From contig JNWL01000007.1 in the NCBI GenBank assembly GCA_000716465.1, forward strand, positions 88,579-152,578: a DNA stretch of 64,000 bases. Direction: 5' to 3'. The notes below the pieces were generated by a model that worked only from the letters and a program-made list of their open reading frames with translations, did not search any database and was not told where the DNA came from. Positions 16,385 through 25,082 of the stretch are shown in pieces (position 1 is the first letter of the stretch; each line of letters begins with the position of its first letter). The stretch comes from Streptomyces bikiniensis (GTDB taxonomy: Bacteria > Actinomycetota > Actinomycetes > Streptomycetales > Streptomycetaceae). A program made the position numbers and the translations under genes.

Positions 16385-18096
16385 CCCTCCGAACCGCCCC
16401 GGCCCCGGCCCCCGCCGCGCCGGTCCTCACCCCGCTGCCGCTCGCAGAGGGCGCCGCGGCCCGCGCGGGCGCGCTCTCCCTCGGCCGGTCCGCGGAGTTC
16501 GACACCGCGCCCGGCGTGCTCCACCACGTCGCGCGCTTCGCCGCCGCCACCCCGGACGCGCCCGCCGTCGTCGACGGCGACACCACCCTCACCTACCCCG
16601 GACTGCTGGCCCGCGCCGCCCGCTTCCGCGCCGCCCTCGTCGCGGCCGGCTGCGGCGCGGGAAGCGTCGTGGCCGCCGTCGGCGAACGCTCCGCGGACAC
16701 GATCGCCGCGTTCCTCGCCCTCGAAGGGCTCGGGGCCGTCTACCTGCCCGTCGCCACCGACTGGCCGGCCCAGCGGGTCACCGAGGTCCTCGAACGCGCC
16801 GCGGCCGGGTTCCTGCTCGACTACTCCGGCGGTCCGGGCGGCGGCGGGGCCGCCGGGGAGACCTCGGTCGCGGCGGCCGCCGGGCTCGGCGTCACCGTCG
16901 TCGCGGCCCCCGGCCCGGACGCCACCGCCGAAGCGGACGCCACCGGAGCCCCGTACGCCCCCGACGGCCGCGACCAGTCGCTGGAGCCCCGGTACTGCAT
17001 CTTCACGTCCGGCACCACCGGCCGGCCCAAGGGCGCGGCCGTCGAGCACCGCGGCATGGTCAACCACCTGTGGGCCAAGGTCGCCGACCTGGACCTCACC
17101 GCCGGGGACCGGCTCGCGTTCACCGCGCCCCTGGTCTTCGACATCTCCGTCTGGCAGATGCTCGCCCCCCTCCTCGTCGGCGGCGCCGTCGTCGTCGTAC
17201 GGCAGCCCGACCTCGACTTCCCGCGCCGGGTCCGCACCGTCCTGGAGCGCACCGGCGTCACCGTCGTCGAGCTCGTGCCCACCGTGGTCGGCTGGCTCGT
17301 CGGCGAGGCCGAGCGGCGCGGCCCGGTGCTGCCGGACCTGCGCTGGCTGATCTCCACCGGTGAGGAGCTCCGCCCCGAACTCGCCGCCCGCACGCTCGCG
17401 GCCCTCCCCCACGTGCGCCTGCTGAACGCCTACGGCCCCACCGAGTGCTCCGACGACGTCACCCACCACGAGGTGACCGCCGCCGACACCGGCCTGCCCC
17501 GGCTGCCCGTCGGCCGGCCCATCGACAACGCCCGGCTCTACCTGCTCGTGCACGAGGAGGACGAGGGCGTGTGGCGGTCCGCCGAGCCCGGCGAGGCCGG
17601 GGAGCTCTTCGTCGGCGGTGTCGTCGTCGGACTCGGCTACGTCAACGACCCGGACAACAACGCCCGCGCGTTCTTCGCCGACCCGCTGGACCCCGGGTCG
17701 CCCACCGGCCGGCTCTACCGCACCGGCGACCTGGCCCGCTTCGAGGAGGGCGTGGTGCTCTACCTCGGCCGGGTCGACCGCCAGGTCAAGGTCGCCGGCG
17801 TCCGCATGGAACTCGACGAGATCGAGGCCGTCCTGCTGCGCCACCCGGCCGTGGACCGCGCCGCCGTCACCGTCCCCGTCGTCGACGGGAACCCCGTGCT
17901 CGCCGCCCACTACACGGCCCGCGGGCCCGTGACGCCCGGGGAACTCCGCGCCCACCTGGCCGGCTCCCTCCCCGAGGCGATGGTGCCGCGCCGGCTCACC
18001 GAGCTGGACGCGCTCCCCCTGACCCCCAACGGCAAGACCGACCACCGTGCGCTGCGCCGGCTCGCGCAGGACGGCACGTCCCCCGCAGAGGTGTGA
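16381..18096 (+). CDS. Free-standing NRPS adenylation domain
   Basis: A 571-residue amino-acid-activating enzyme. Core motifs are complete: A3 FTSGTTGRPKG (208-218), A4 FDISVWQ (253-259), A5 NAYGPTE (349-355), A7 YRTGDLA, A8 GRVDRQVKVAG and A10 PLTPNGKTD with the catalytic Lys. By hand alignment with GrsA the pocket residues are D254, I255, W258, E297, I324, T326, A350, D358 and D359. The three acidic residues would suit a side-chain amine such as that of Dap, but this is inference. The start overlaps the SbnB-like stop as ATGA. It has no attached carrier domain, so it must load the separate carrier protein at 25667. Confidence 0.9.
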   Translation: MTLRTAPAPAPAAPVLTPLPLAEGAAARAGALSLGRSAEFDTAPGVLHHVARFAAATPDAPAVVDGDTTLTYPGLLARAARFRAALVAAGCGAGSVVAAVGERSADTIAAFLALEGLGAVYLPVATDWPAQRVTEVLERAAAGFLLDYSGGPGGGGAAGETSVAAAAGLGVTVVAAPGPDATAEADATGAPYAPDGRDQSLEPRYCIFTSGTTGRPKGAAVEHRGMVNHLWAKVADLDLTAGDRLAFTAPLVFDISVWQMLAPLLVGGAVVVVRQPDLDFPRRVRTVLERTGVTVVELVPTVVGWLVGEAERRGPVLPDLRWLISTGEELRPELAARTLAALPHVRLLNAYGPTECSDDVTHHEVTAADTGLPRLPVGRPIDNARLYLLVHEEDEGVWRSAEPGEAGELFVGGVVVGLGYVNDPDNNARAFFADPLDPGSPTGRLYRTGDLARFEEGVVLYLGRVDRQVKVAGVRMELDEIEAVLLRHPAVDRAAVTVPVVDGNPVLAAHYTARGPVTPGELRAHLAGSLPEAMVPRRLTELDALPLTPNGKTDHRALRRLAQDGTSPAEV

Positions 18097-18097
18097 C

Positions 18098-19255
18098 ATG
18101 GCAGACCAGAACCCTTCCCGTGACCTGACCGCCGAGGACCTGCCCGTCCACTCCCGGCTGCTGCTGCGGATGGCCCGGCTCCGGCTCGGTGCCGACGACG
18201 TCGCCGCCGTCCGCGAGCTGGCGAGCCGCCCGGACCTCGACTGGGGCGCCTTCCTGGAGGCCGCCGCGTGGCACAAGCTGCTGCCGCTGATCGGCCGGCA
18301 CGTCGACCGCCACCGGCTGGACCGCAAGTCCGGCGAACAGCCGGGCTTCCCCTACCCCTGGGTGTTCACCGGCGCCTACCTCGCCAACCGGGCCCGCAAC
18401 CAGGGCCTGTCCGACGAGTTCGGCCGGGTCTTCGCCGAACTGACCGCCTCGGGGCTGCGGTTCGCGGTCCGCAAGGGCTTCTCCCTCGGCGAGGGCGAGT
18501 ACCGCGACCCGGCGCTGCGCCGCATCGCCGACCTCGACGTGCTGCTGGCCCGCGAGGACGCCCGCGCCGCCCACGAGGTCCTGCTGCGCCTCGGCTACGT
18601 CCAGGGCAAGGTCGCCGAGGACGGCGAGCGGATCGAGCCGTACAGCCGCGAGACGCAGGCGTTCTGGAAGATGAACCTGAGCAACCAGCTGCCGTACCGC
18701 AAGCCCGGCGGCCGCCCGGACATCACCGACTTCAACGTCGACATCTGCCACGACATCTTCCAGAAGAAGTCCGGGATCAGCGCGGGCGCCGCCGAGCTGC
18801 TCGACCGCGCCGTGCCCGCCGTGCTGTGCAGCGCCCCCGCCTGGGAGCCCGCTCCCGACGACCGGCTCCTGGACCTCTGCTCGCACCTGCACAAGGAGGC
18901 CACCAGCCTCCACTTCATCGAGGACCGCCAGGACCTCCAGCTGAGCAAGTTCCTCGACCTCGCCCTGGTCGCGGGGGCCTGCGGGGAGGACGCCTGGCAG
19001 CGGTTCCTCAAGCGGGTCGCGTCGGTCGGCGCCGAGGCCATCGTCTACTACGCGCTGCACTTCACCGCCGTGCTCTACCCGGAAGCCGTCCCGGCCCACG
19101 TCCTGGCCGCGCTGCGGCCCGAGGACACGGACTACCTCGAACTGTACGGGTCCCTCGACGGCCAGAGCGCCCGCTGGGAACAGCCCTTCCTGGAGCGCCT
19201 GTTCAACGCCCGCCGGCACACCGCCGGGACCCTCTCCAACGTCCCGCTCCAGTGA
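18098..19255 (+). CDS. NTP_transf_5-like nucleotidyltransferase family protein
   Basis: A 385-residue protein resembling the uncharacterised nucleotidyltransferase family PF14907. The characteristic stretch is VRKGFSLGEGEYRDPALRRI followed by ADLDVLLAREDA: a KG pair (126-127), then a D-x-D metal motif (D145, D147), then ARAAHEVLLRLGY. Family members often sit in lasso-peptide and other peptide clusters beside HprK-like kinases, and one such kinase is encoded here at 25936-26979. A role in transferring a nucleotide to a hydroxyl or phosphonate group is possible but unproven. It begins 1 nt after the adenylation-domain stop and ends in a GTGA overlap with the next gene. Confidence 0.7.
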   Translation: MADQNPSRDLTAEDLPVHSRLLLRMARLRLGADDVAAVRELASRPDLDWGAFLEAAAWHKLLPLIGRHVDRHRLDRKSGEQPGFPYPWVFTGAYLANRARNQGLSDEFGRVFAELTASGLRFAVRKGFSLGEGEYRDPALRRIADLDVLLAREDARAAHEVLLRLGYVQGKVAEDGERIEPYSRETQAFWKMNLSNQLPYRKPGGRPDITDFNVDICHDIFQKKSGISAGAAELLDRAVPAVLCSAPAWEPAPDDRLLDLCSHLHKEATSLHFIEDRQDLQLSKFLDLALVAGACGEDAWQRFLKRVASVGAEAIVYYALHFTAVLYPEAVPAHVLAALRPEDTDYLELYGSLDGQSARWEQPFLERLFNARRHTAGTLSNVPLQ

Positions 19256-20187
19256 GCGCCACCGCCGTGTCCCCGGCTTCCGCGACAGCGCCGGGCGCCA
19301 CGGAGCAGGAGCCGGGACTGCTCGTCCTCAAGATCGGCGGCAGCCTGCTCTCCGACAAGCGGCACAGCGGGGAGACCGACCACGCGGCCATCGACGCGTA
19401 CGCGCGCCTGGTCGCCGAACTGGTCGCCGCACGCCCCGGCCGGGTCGTCCTGGTCACCGGCGGCGGTGCCCTCTGCCACCCGGTCGGCCTGCGGATCAAG
19501 GCCGCGAAGGACGACCCGTACGCGGCCGTCGCCCTGACCGAACCGGCCTTCCGCATGCGCTGGGCGTGGACCACCGCGCTCCGCGCCCACGGGGTGCGGG
19601 CCGTGCCGCTCCAGACCACCTCGATGCTCAACGAACTGCCCGACGGCACCACCGTCACCGAGACCGGGGTGGTGTCCCGGCTCCTCGCGGAGGGCGCGCT
19701 GCCGGTGCTGTCCAGCGACTGCGTGGTCACCGCGGCCGGCACCCTGCGCATCCTCAGCAGCGACGACGTCCCCGGGGTGGTGCTCGACGCCGCCGTGGCC
19801 GCCGGCCCCGTCCGGGTCGTCGCCCTCACCGACGTGGCCGGCATCCACCTCGCGCGGGACCCGGACAGCCCGGTCCTGCCGTACCTCGACCCCGACGACC
19901 TGACCGCCGCGCGGCGGCTGTTCTGGGACGACGCGTGGGACGCCACCGGAGCCATGGAGGGCAAGGTCGAGGCGCTCGCCGCGCACGCCCGCCGCGGCGC
20001 CGAGTGCGTCATCACCCGCGGCGACCGCGGCCCGGGGGGCCTGCGGCACCTCTTCGCCCCCCTCGGCGCCTGGCCGGGCGACGTCCCCCGCACCCTGATC
20101 CGGCGCCGCACCCCCGCCCCCGCCGCCCGGCCGACCGACCGGGCCGCCGACCGGCCCACCGAACCGTCCCAGGAGGACCCCACATGA
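19252..20187 (+). CDS. FomA/isopentenyl-phosphate-kinase-like kinase
   Basis: A 311-residue amino-acid-kinase-fold protein. KIGGSLLSDK (residues 27-36) gives the ATP-site lysine, and GGGALCHPVG (70-79) retains the Gly-rich loop plus the His (H76) that is characteristic of archaeal isopentenyl phosphate kinase and of FomA, the fosfomycin kinase. Both phosphorylate a phosphate or phosphonate group to form a phosphoanhydride. In a phosphonate cluster the best guess is reversible masking of the product for self-resistance, or an activation step. The C-terminal tail (Pro/Arg/Ala-rich, about 30 residues) is probably disordered. The start is GTG in a GTGA overlap; the end is an ATGA overlap with the transaminase gene. 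Confidence 0.8.
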   Translation: MSATAVSPASATAPGATEQEPGLLVLKIGGSLLSDKRHSGETDHAAIDAYARLVAELVAARPGRVVLVTGGGALCHPVGLRIKAAKDDPYAAVALTEPAFRMRWAWTTALRAHGVRAVPLQTTSMLNELPDGTTVTETGVVSRLLAEGALPVLSSDCVVTAAGTLRILSSDDVPGVVLDAAVAAGPVRVVALTDVAGIHLARDPDSPVLPYLDPDDLTAARRLFWDDAWDATGAMEGKVEALAAHARRGAECVITRGDRGPGGLRHLFAPLGAWPGDVPRTLIRRRTPAPAARPTDRAADRPTEPSQEDPT

Positions 20188-21308
20188 CCGGCACGCCCGG
20201 ACGGCCCGACCGCGTCGTCCTGCTGAACCCGGGGCCCGTCAATGTGCACGACCGGGTCCGGGCCGCCCTGGCGGGCCCCGACGAGTGCCACCGGGAGCCC
20301 GAGACCCAGGCGCTCCTGGGCACCGTCGCGGGCAAGATCACCGAGGTCTGCGGGGCCGACCGGGACAGCCACGCCGCGGTCCTGCTCACCGGCTCCGGCA
20401 CGGCGGCCCTGGAGGCCGTCGTCAGTTCGGTCGTCCCCGCCGGGGGCCGCCTGCTGGTCCTGGACAACGGCCACTACGGCGAGCGGCTGCTCCGCATCGC
20501 GGACGTCCACGGCATCGACAGCGTCCGGCTGGAGTTCGGCTGGGCCGTCCCGCTCGACCTCGACGCGGTCGACCGCGCGCTCGCCGCCGACCCGGGCGTC
20601 ACCCACGTCGCGGTCGTCCACCACGAGACCAGCACCGGCATGCTCAACCCGCTGCGCGAGCTGGGCGCGCTGGTCGACCGCCACGGGCGGTCCCTGATCG
20701 TCGACGCGATCAGCAGCCTCGGCGCCGAGGACCTGGACGTCGTCCGGGACCACGTCGACTGGTGCGTCGGCACCGCCAACAAGTGCCTGGAGGGCATGCC
20801 GGGCATCAGCTTCGTCTGCGCTCCCCGGGAGCGCCTCGACGCCCTCGCGGACGTGCCCGCCCGCACCTTCTACTTCGACCTGTCGGCGAACTACCGCGCC
20901 CAGGTCCTCAAGGGCAGCCCGCAGTTCACGCCGGCCGTCCAGGTGCTGCGCGCCCTCGACGCGGCCCTCGACCTCACCCTCGCCGAGGGCGTCCCGGCGC
21001 GGACCGCGCGCTACGCGGCCCGTGCCGCCGAGATCCGCGCCGGTCTGGAGGAGCGCGGCATCGACCTGCTCCTGCCCGCGGACCAGAGGGCCGGCTCGAT
21101 CACCAACGCGCACCTGGCCAACGGCATGACGTACGACGAACTGCACGACGGTCTCAAGGAGCACGGCTACGTGATCTACGCGACCCAGGAGAAGTCCGCG
21201 GGCGTGTTCCGCCTCGCCAACATGGGCCAGTTGACCGCCACCGACATCGCGGGCTTCTTCCGCGCCTTCGACGAGGTCGTGGCCCGGTGCGCGCCCTCGC
21301 CTTCCTGA
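20184..21308 (+). CDS. 2-aminoethylphosphonate transaminase (PhnW-like)
   Basis: A 374-residue class-V aminotransferase. LLNPGPVNVHDRVR near the N-terminus, the LLTGSGTAALEA phosphate loop, and TANKCLEGMPG with the Schiff-base lysine K200 are the marks of the AEP-pyruvate transaminase family. In a biosynthetic setting it converts phosphonoacetaldehyde to 2-aminoethylphosphonate using an amino donor. AGGAGG lies 6 nt before the ATG, which overlaps the kinase stop as ATGA. With the PEP mutase and decarboxylase encoded in the same arm it completes the standard route to AEP. Confidence 0.88.
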   Translation: MTGTPGRPDRVVLLNPGPVNVHDRVRAALAGPDECHREPETQALLGTVAGKITEVCGADRDSHAAVLLTGSGTAALEAVVSSVVPAGGRLLVLDNGHYGERLLRIADVHGIDSVRLEFGWAVPLDLDAVDRALAADPGVTHVAVVHHETSTGMLNPLRELGALVDRHGRSLIVDAISSLGAEDLDVVRDHVDWCVGTANKCLEGMPGISFVCAPRERLDALADVPARTFYFDLSANYRAQVLKGSPQFTPAVQVLRALDAALDLTLAEGVPARTARYAARAAEIRAGLEERGIDLLLPADQRAGSITNAHLANGMTYDELHDGLKEHGYVIYATQEKSAGVFRLANMGQLTATDIAGFFRAFDEVVARCAPSPS

Positions 21309-21395
21309 CCCCCAGCCGAAACCCCCTACCCGGGCCCACCGCCGGAACGCCGAGCCGGGGCCCCGGGCCGAGAAGAGAAATGGAGCGGTGAGCCG

Positions 21396-23669
21396 GTGAC
21401 AACCGACCATTCCGTGAACGCTGCGCCGATTCACCTGGCGATCGTGGGCGGCGGCCCGACCTGCACGTACGTCCTGGAACGCCTCGCCGCGCTGGTGCGC
21501 GACCGGCGGGACGCGGTCGCCCTGGAGATCGTGATCTACGACCTCTCGGGCGAGTTCGGGCCCGGCCAGGTCCACAGCCCTGACCAGACGAGGACCAGCT
21601 ACCTCAACCGCGTCGTCGGCCAGGTGGCCTTCGCCGCGGACGAGAGCGTCGTCGACGCCGGCCCGCTGCTGTCCGCGTCCGAGCGGCCCACGCTGCTCGA
21701 CTGGTGCCGCAGGAAGTTCGAGGAGACCGGCGACCCGGTCTACGACATGGTCGCCGAGGACTGGCCCAAGCGGTTCGTGCACGGCGAGGCCCTGCGCGAC
21801 CAGTTCCGCGGGTACGTCGAGATCCTGCGCGCCGCCGAGGGCGTCGAGGTGACCCTGCGGCAGGCCGAGGTCGTCGACCTGGAGGAGCGCGGCGACCGGT
21901 TCGCCGTCCTCACCGCCGACGGCGCCCCCGCCTACGAGGCCGACTACGTCCTCATGCTCACCGGCCACTCGTCCAACCGGCCGGAACTGGACCCGCGCCA
22001 GGCCCACCTGGCCCGGTTCGCCGACGCGCACCCGGGGGCGCACCTCATCCCCTCCGCGTACCCGCTGGAGCGGTCCCTGGACCCGGCGCACACCGGCCCG
22101 GGCACCACCGTCGCCTGTCTGGGCATGGGGCTCACCGGCATCGACGTGCTGCTCTACCTCACCGAGGGCCGCGGCGGCAGCTTCGAGCGGGACGCCGACG
22201 GCGAGCTCGTCTACCGCCCGTGCGGCGCCGAACCCGACTCCATCGTCGCGTTCAGCCGCTCCGGCCTGTTCACCTTCGCCCGGCCGTACAACGAGAAGGA
22301 ACGCGACATCGCGGCCCTGGAGTACAAGGGCCCCTTCCTCACCACGGCGGCCGTGGCCGGGCTGCGGGCGACCGTCGGCGTGCCGAACGTCATCGGCGGC
22401 GCCCCCAAGCGCCAGCTCGACTTCGAGCGGCACGTCTTCCCGCTGATCCTCCTCGAAATGGCGCTCATCCAGTACGGGGTGCTGTACGGGACGGAGTTCC
22501 GCCGGGCGGCGATCCGGGCCGCGCAGCCGGCGTACGAGAAGTTCCTGGCCGACGCGGACGCCTTCGCCGACCACCACGAGGCCGGCGCGTTCCTCGTCGC
22601 GCCCGTCGAGGACCTGGCGCGGGACCTCGCGGACCGGGTCGACGACGTCCTGGCCGGCCGTACCGCCCTCGCGGTGTACGGCGACGGCGGGTCCGCCGGC
22701 GTCCTGCCGCCGGTCGACCGGGCGGTGCGCTCCTTCCTCACCGTCGTGTACGGCGCCGAACGGGCCGGGGCGCTGCTCGCGGAGGCCGGCGACCCGCACG
22801 CCTTCGCGGCCGCGGTCGCGGCGGCCGAGTCCCCGTGGCGGCACGCCACGCGGGCGGCCGACCACCGGTTCTCCTGGGAGCGGACCATCAACCCGGTGCC
22901 GGTGCCCGAGGGCGGTTACGCGAGCCCCGAGGAGTACGTCGAGACGTTCCTCGACTTCCTGGACCGGGACATCCGCTGGGCCGCCCAGGGCAATCTGAGC
23001 AACCCGGCGAAGGCGGCGGCCGACGCCGCCTGGCGCGACATGCGGGGCGTCGTGATCGAGGCGGTCGACTTCGGCGGGCTGCTCGCCTCCTCGCACCGCA
23101 CCTTCCTCAACGTGTACACGCCGCACCACAACCGGCTGTGCCAGGGCGCCTCGGTGGAGGCGATGGAGAAGGTCACCGCGCTGATCAAGAGCGGCCGGGT
23201 CGACATCTCGGTCGGTCCCGGCGCCCGGGTGGAGTGCGACGAGGAGCGCGGCCTGTTCCGCGTCAGCGGCCCGGCCACCGGTGCCGAGCGGTACGCGGAC
23301 GCCCTCGTCGACGCGCGGGTCCACGGCTTCGACGCCGAGCGCGACGTCATGCCGGTCTACCCGAACCTGCTGCGCCGCGGCATCGTCCGCAAGTGGGCCA
23401 ACCCCGGTATCGGCGAAGCCGACTTCGTCCCCGGCGGCCTGGACCTCACCCCCGAGTTCCACCCGGTCCGCGCCGATGGCAGGGTCGAGTCCCGGATCAC
23501 CTTCCTGGGCCCGCCCAGCGAGGGTGTGATGTACCACCAGATCGGCGCCCTCCGACCGAACAAGGACCACCACGTCATCCGGGACATCCTCTGCTGGATC
23601 CACGCGTTCATGCCGCAGGAGTCCCCGGCCGGGGGGAAGACGAAGGAACTCGAAAGGAACCCGTCATGA
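21396..23669 (+). CDS. FAD/NAD(P)-binding oxidoreductase
   Basis: A 757-residue protein of the FAD-NAD(P)-binding (PF13454) type. The N-terminal dinucleotide motif is LAIVGGGPTCTYVLERL (GGG at 18-20) and a second Rossmann motif, VACLGMGLTGIDVLLYL, lies about residue 235. The family is distantly related to flavin N-monooxygenases, so oxidation of an amine, for instance of Dap or AEP, is one reading; the true reaction is unknown. The start is GTG 21396 after an 87-bp gap from the transaminase, and the stop overlaps the next start as ATGA. About 330 residues beyond the second nucleotide-binding site have no motif that I recognise. Confidence 0.75.
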   Translation: MTTDHSVNAAPIHLAIVGGGPTCTYVLERLAALVRDRRDAVALEIVIYDLSGEFGPGQVHSPDQTRTSYLNRVVGQVAFAADESVVDAGPLLSASERPTLLDWCRRKFEETGDPVYDMVAEDWPKRFVHGEALRDQFRGYVEILRAAEGVEVTLRQAEVVDLEERGDRFAVLTADGAPAYEADYVLMLTGHSSNRPELDPRQAHLARFADAHPGAHLIPSAYPLERSLDPAHTGPGTTVACLGMGLTGIDVLLYLTEGRGGSFERDADGELVYRPCGAEPDSIVAFSRSGLFTFARPYNEKERDIAALEYKGPFLTTAAVAGLRATVGVPNVIGGAPKRQLDFERHVFPLILLEMALIQYGVLYGTEFRRAAIRAAQPAYEKFLADADAFADHHEAGAFLVAPVEDLARDLADRVDDVLAGRTALAVYGDGGSAGVLPPVDRAVRSFLTVVYGAERAGALLAEAGDPHAFAAAVAAAESPWRHATRAADHRFSWERTINPVPVPEGGYASPEEYVETFLDFLDRDIRWAAQGNLSNPAKAAADAAWRDMRGVVIEAVDFGGLLASSHRTFLNVYTPHHNRLCQGASVEAMEKVTALIKSGRVDISVGPGARVECDEERGLFRVSGPATGAERYADALVDARVHGFDAERDVMPVYPNLLRRGIVRKWANPGIGEADFVPGGLDLTPEFHPVRADGRVESRITFLGPPSEGVMYHQIGALRPNKDHHVIRDILCWIHAFMPQESPAGGKTKELERNPS

Positions 23670-24409
23670 GCACCTCCATCGACTACACCGCACCCGAGTA
23701 CGGCGGCGTCGACGTCCCCGAGCGGCTCAAGGAGATCCGCGCCGCGCACGACAGGCTCCGGGCCGCCGCCGCGGAGATCACGGAGGAGGGCGCCCGTGAG
23801 GCCGTCCACCTCCCGGGCTGGACGCGCGGCCACGTCCTGATCCACCTCGCCGACCTGTCGCGGGCGTTCGCCCGCCAGGCCCGGTACGCCGCCGAGGGCA
23901 AGTCCGTCGAGGTGTACGACGGCGGGCGGCCCACCCGCGACCGGCGCATCGAGGAGCTGCACGGCGAGCCGGTCGCGTGGCTGCGGGAGCAGCTGGAGGA
24001 GGGCCTGACCGCCCTGGAGGAGGCCTGGGACGCGCTCGGCCCCGACGGCTGGGAGCTGCCCTGCTCGTACCGGAACTCGCCGCTGTTCGCGACCCAGCTC
24101 GCGTGGTGGAGGGAGACCGAGCTGCACACCGTCGACCTCACCGTCGGCTACGGCTCCGCGGAGTGGAGCACCGCGCTCTCCTCGCACGTGGTCTCCTTCC
24201 TGAAGGGCCGGCTGCCGCAGGGCGTCGCCCTGCACGCCGAGGACACCGGCCAGGAGTGGTCCACCGCGGCCGAGGGCGCGACCCCGGTGGTGGTCCGCGG
24301 CTCGCTGCGCGCGCTGGCCGCCTGGATCTCCGGCCGTCCGCACCCGGTCCTGCCGGTCGCGGACGGCGACCCGGCCGCGGCGCTGCCCGAGCTGACCGCC
24401 TGGCCGTAG
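23666..24409 (+). CDS. DinB/maleylpyruvate isomerase-like protein
   Basis: A 247-residue protein with the DinB-2/maleylpyruvate isomerase N-terminal fold. LPGWTRGHVLIHLADL (near residue 55) and WWRETELHTVDL (near residue 150) carry the His, Glu and His residues that bind a divalent metal in this family, and a C-terminal domain ends ALAAWISGR. Relatives use mycothiol as cofactor or transfer it (maleylpyruvate isomerase, LmbV of the lincomycin pathway). A mycothiol-dependent isomerisation, conjugation or detoxification step in the pathway is possible. It is coupled to the flavoprotein gene by an ATGA overlap. Confidence 0.78.
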   Translation: MSTSIDYTAPEYGGVDVPERLKEIRAAHDRLRAAAAEITEEGAREAVHLPGWTRGHVLIHLADLSRAFARQARYAAEGKSVEVYDGGRPTRDRRIEELHGEPVAWLREQLEEGLTALEEAWDALGPDGWELPCSYRNSPLFATQLAWWRETELHTVDLTVGYGSAEWSTALSSHVVSFLKGRLPQGVALHAEDTGQEWSTAAEGATPVVVRGSLRALAAWISGRPHPVLPVADGDPAAALPELTAWP

Positions 24410-24418
24410 GACACCGGT

Positions 24419-24449
24419 GGGGCGGGCCCGCACCCCGCGGGCCCGCCCC
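24419..24449. terminator. GC-rich hairpin inside the rightward arm
   Basis: Arms 24419-24431 and 24437-24449 are perfect 13-bp complements with a 5-nt loop. It lies 10 bp after the DinB-like stop in the 104-bp gap before the decarboxylase genes. No U-tract follows. It could reduce read-through and separate the arm into two transcripts, or act as an RNA-processing or stability element. Confidence 0.5.
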
Positions 24450-24513
24450 GCCCCACCCCGCACACGCCGGCCGTGTGACACCCGTACGTACTCCGGAAGA
24501 GAGTTCCCTCCCC

Positions 24514-25080
24514 ATGACAGACGCCCAGACCCTGACCGCACGGCCGCCGGCCGCCACGGGGCGCGAGAACGCGCAGCACGCGCAGAGCGCCGCCGAGGCG
24601 CTCGTCCAGGCCTTCGTGGACCGCGGGTTCACCCACTTCACCGGTGTCCCCTGCTCGCTCCTCAAGGGCGTCTTCCGGGTGCTGGAGAGCGGGGAGGGCC
24701 CCGCCGGGACCGTCTCCTACCTGCCCGCGCCCCGCGAGGACTCCGCGCTCGGCGTCGCCTCGGGCCTGTCGGCGGCCGGCGCGAAGCCCGTCGTCCTCAT
24801 GCAGAACTCGGGCCTGGGCTACTCCCTGAACGTGCTGACCTCGCTCAACCTCATCTACGACCTGCACGTGCCGCTGATCGTCAGCTGGCGCGGCCACGAC
24901 GGGAACGACGCGGTCGAGCACGACATCATCGGCCGCGAACTGCTCAACCTCCTCGACGTGTTCGGCCTGCGCCACACCGTCTTCGACCCGAGCGACCCCC
25001 ACGGCTCCGTCGAGCGCTGCCTCGCGGCCGCCGAGGACGGACGCACCACTCCCGTCCTCATCGTCAAGGAAGGCATCTGA
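24514..25080 (+). CDS. Phosphonopyruvate decarboxylase, N-terminal (alpha) subunit
   Basis: A 188-residue TPP-enzyme Pyr domain. GVPCSLLKG, APREDSALGVASGL (catalytic Glu75 in RED), VVLMQNSGLGYSLN and SWRGHDGND are hallmark segments of phosphonopyruvate and sulfopyruvate decarboxylases. It pairs with the following gene, which supplies the TPP-binding half; together they decarboxylate phosphonopyruvate to phosphonoacetaldehyde, the irreversible step that pulls the mutase reaction. Most phosphonate pathways encode this as one chain of about 380 residues; the split form resembles the ComD/ComE layout. The first about 25 residues are an extra, poorly conserved leader. The ATG at 24514 follows a Streptomyces-like purine-rich region. 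Confidence 0.9.
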   Translation: MTDAQTLTARPPAATGRENAQHAQSAAEALVQAFVDRGFTHFTGVPCSLLKGVFRVLESGEGPAGTVSYLPAPREDSALGVASGLSAAGAKPVVLMQNSGLGYSLNVLTSLNLIYDLHVPLIVSWRGHDGNDAVEHDIIGRELLNLLDVFGLRHTVFDPSDPHGSVERCLAAAEDGRTTPVLIVKEGI

Positions 25081-25082
25081 GC

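Noticed and set aside
19203..23603. A 1466-codon open frame on the minus strand
   Set aside because: It runs opposite the kinase, transaminase and flavoprotein genes, which carry full family motifs; its own translation shows none.
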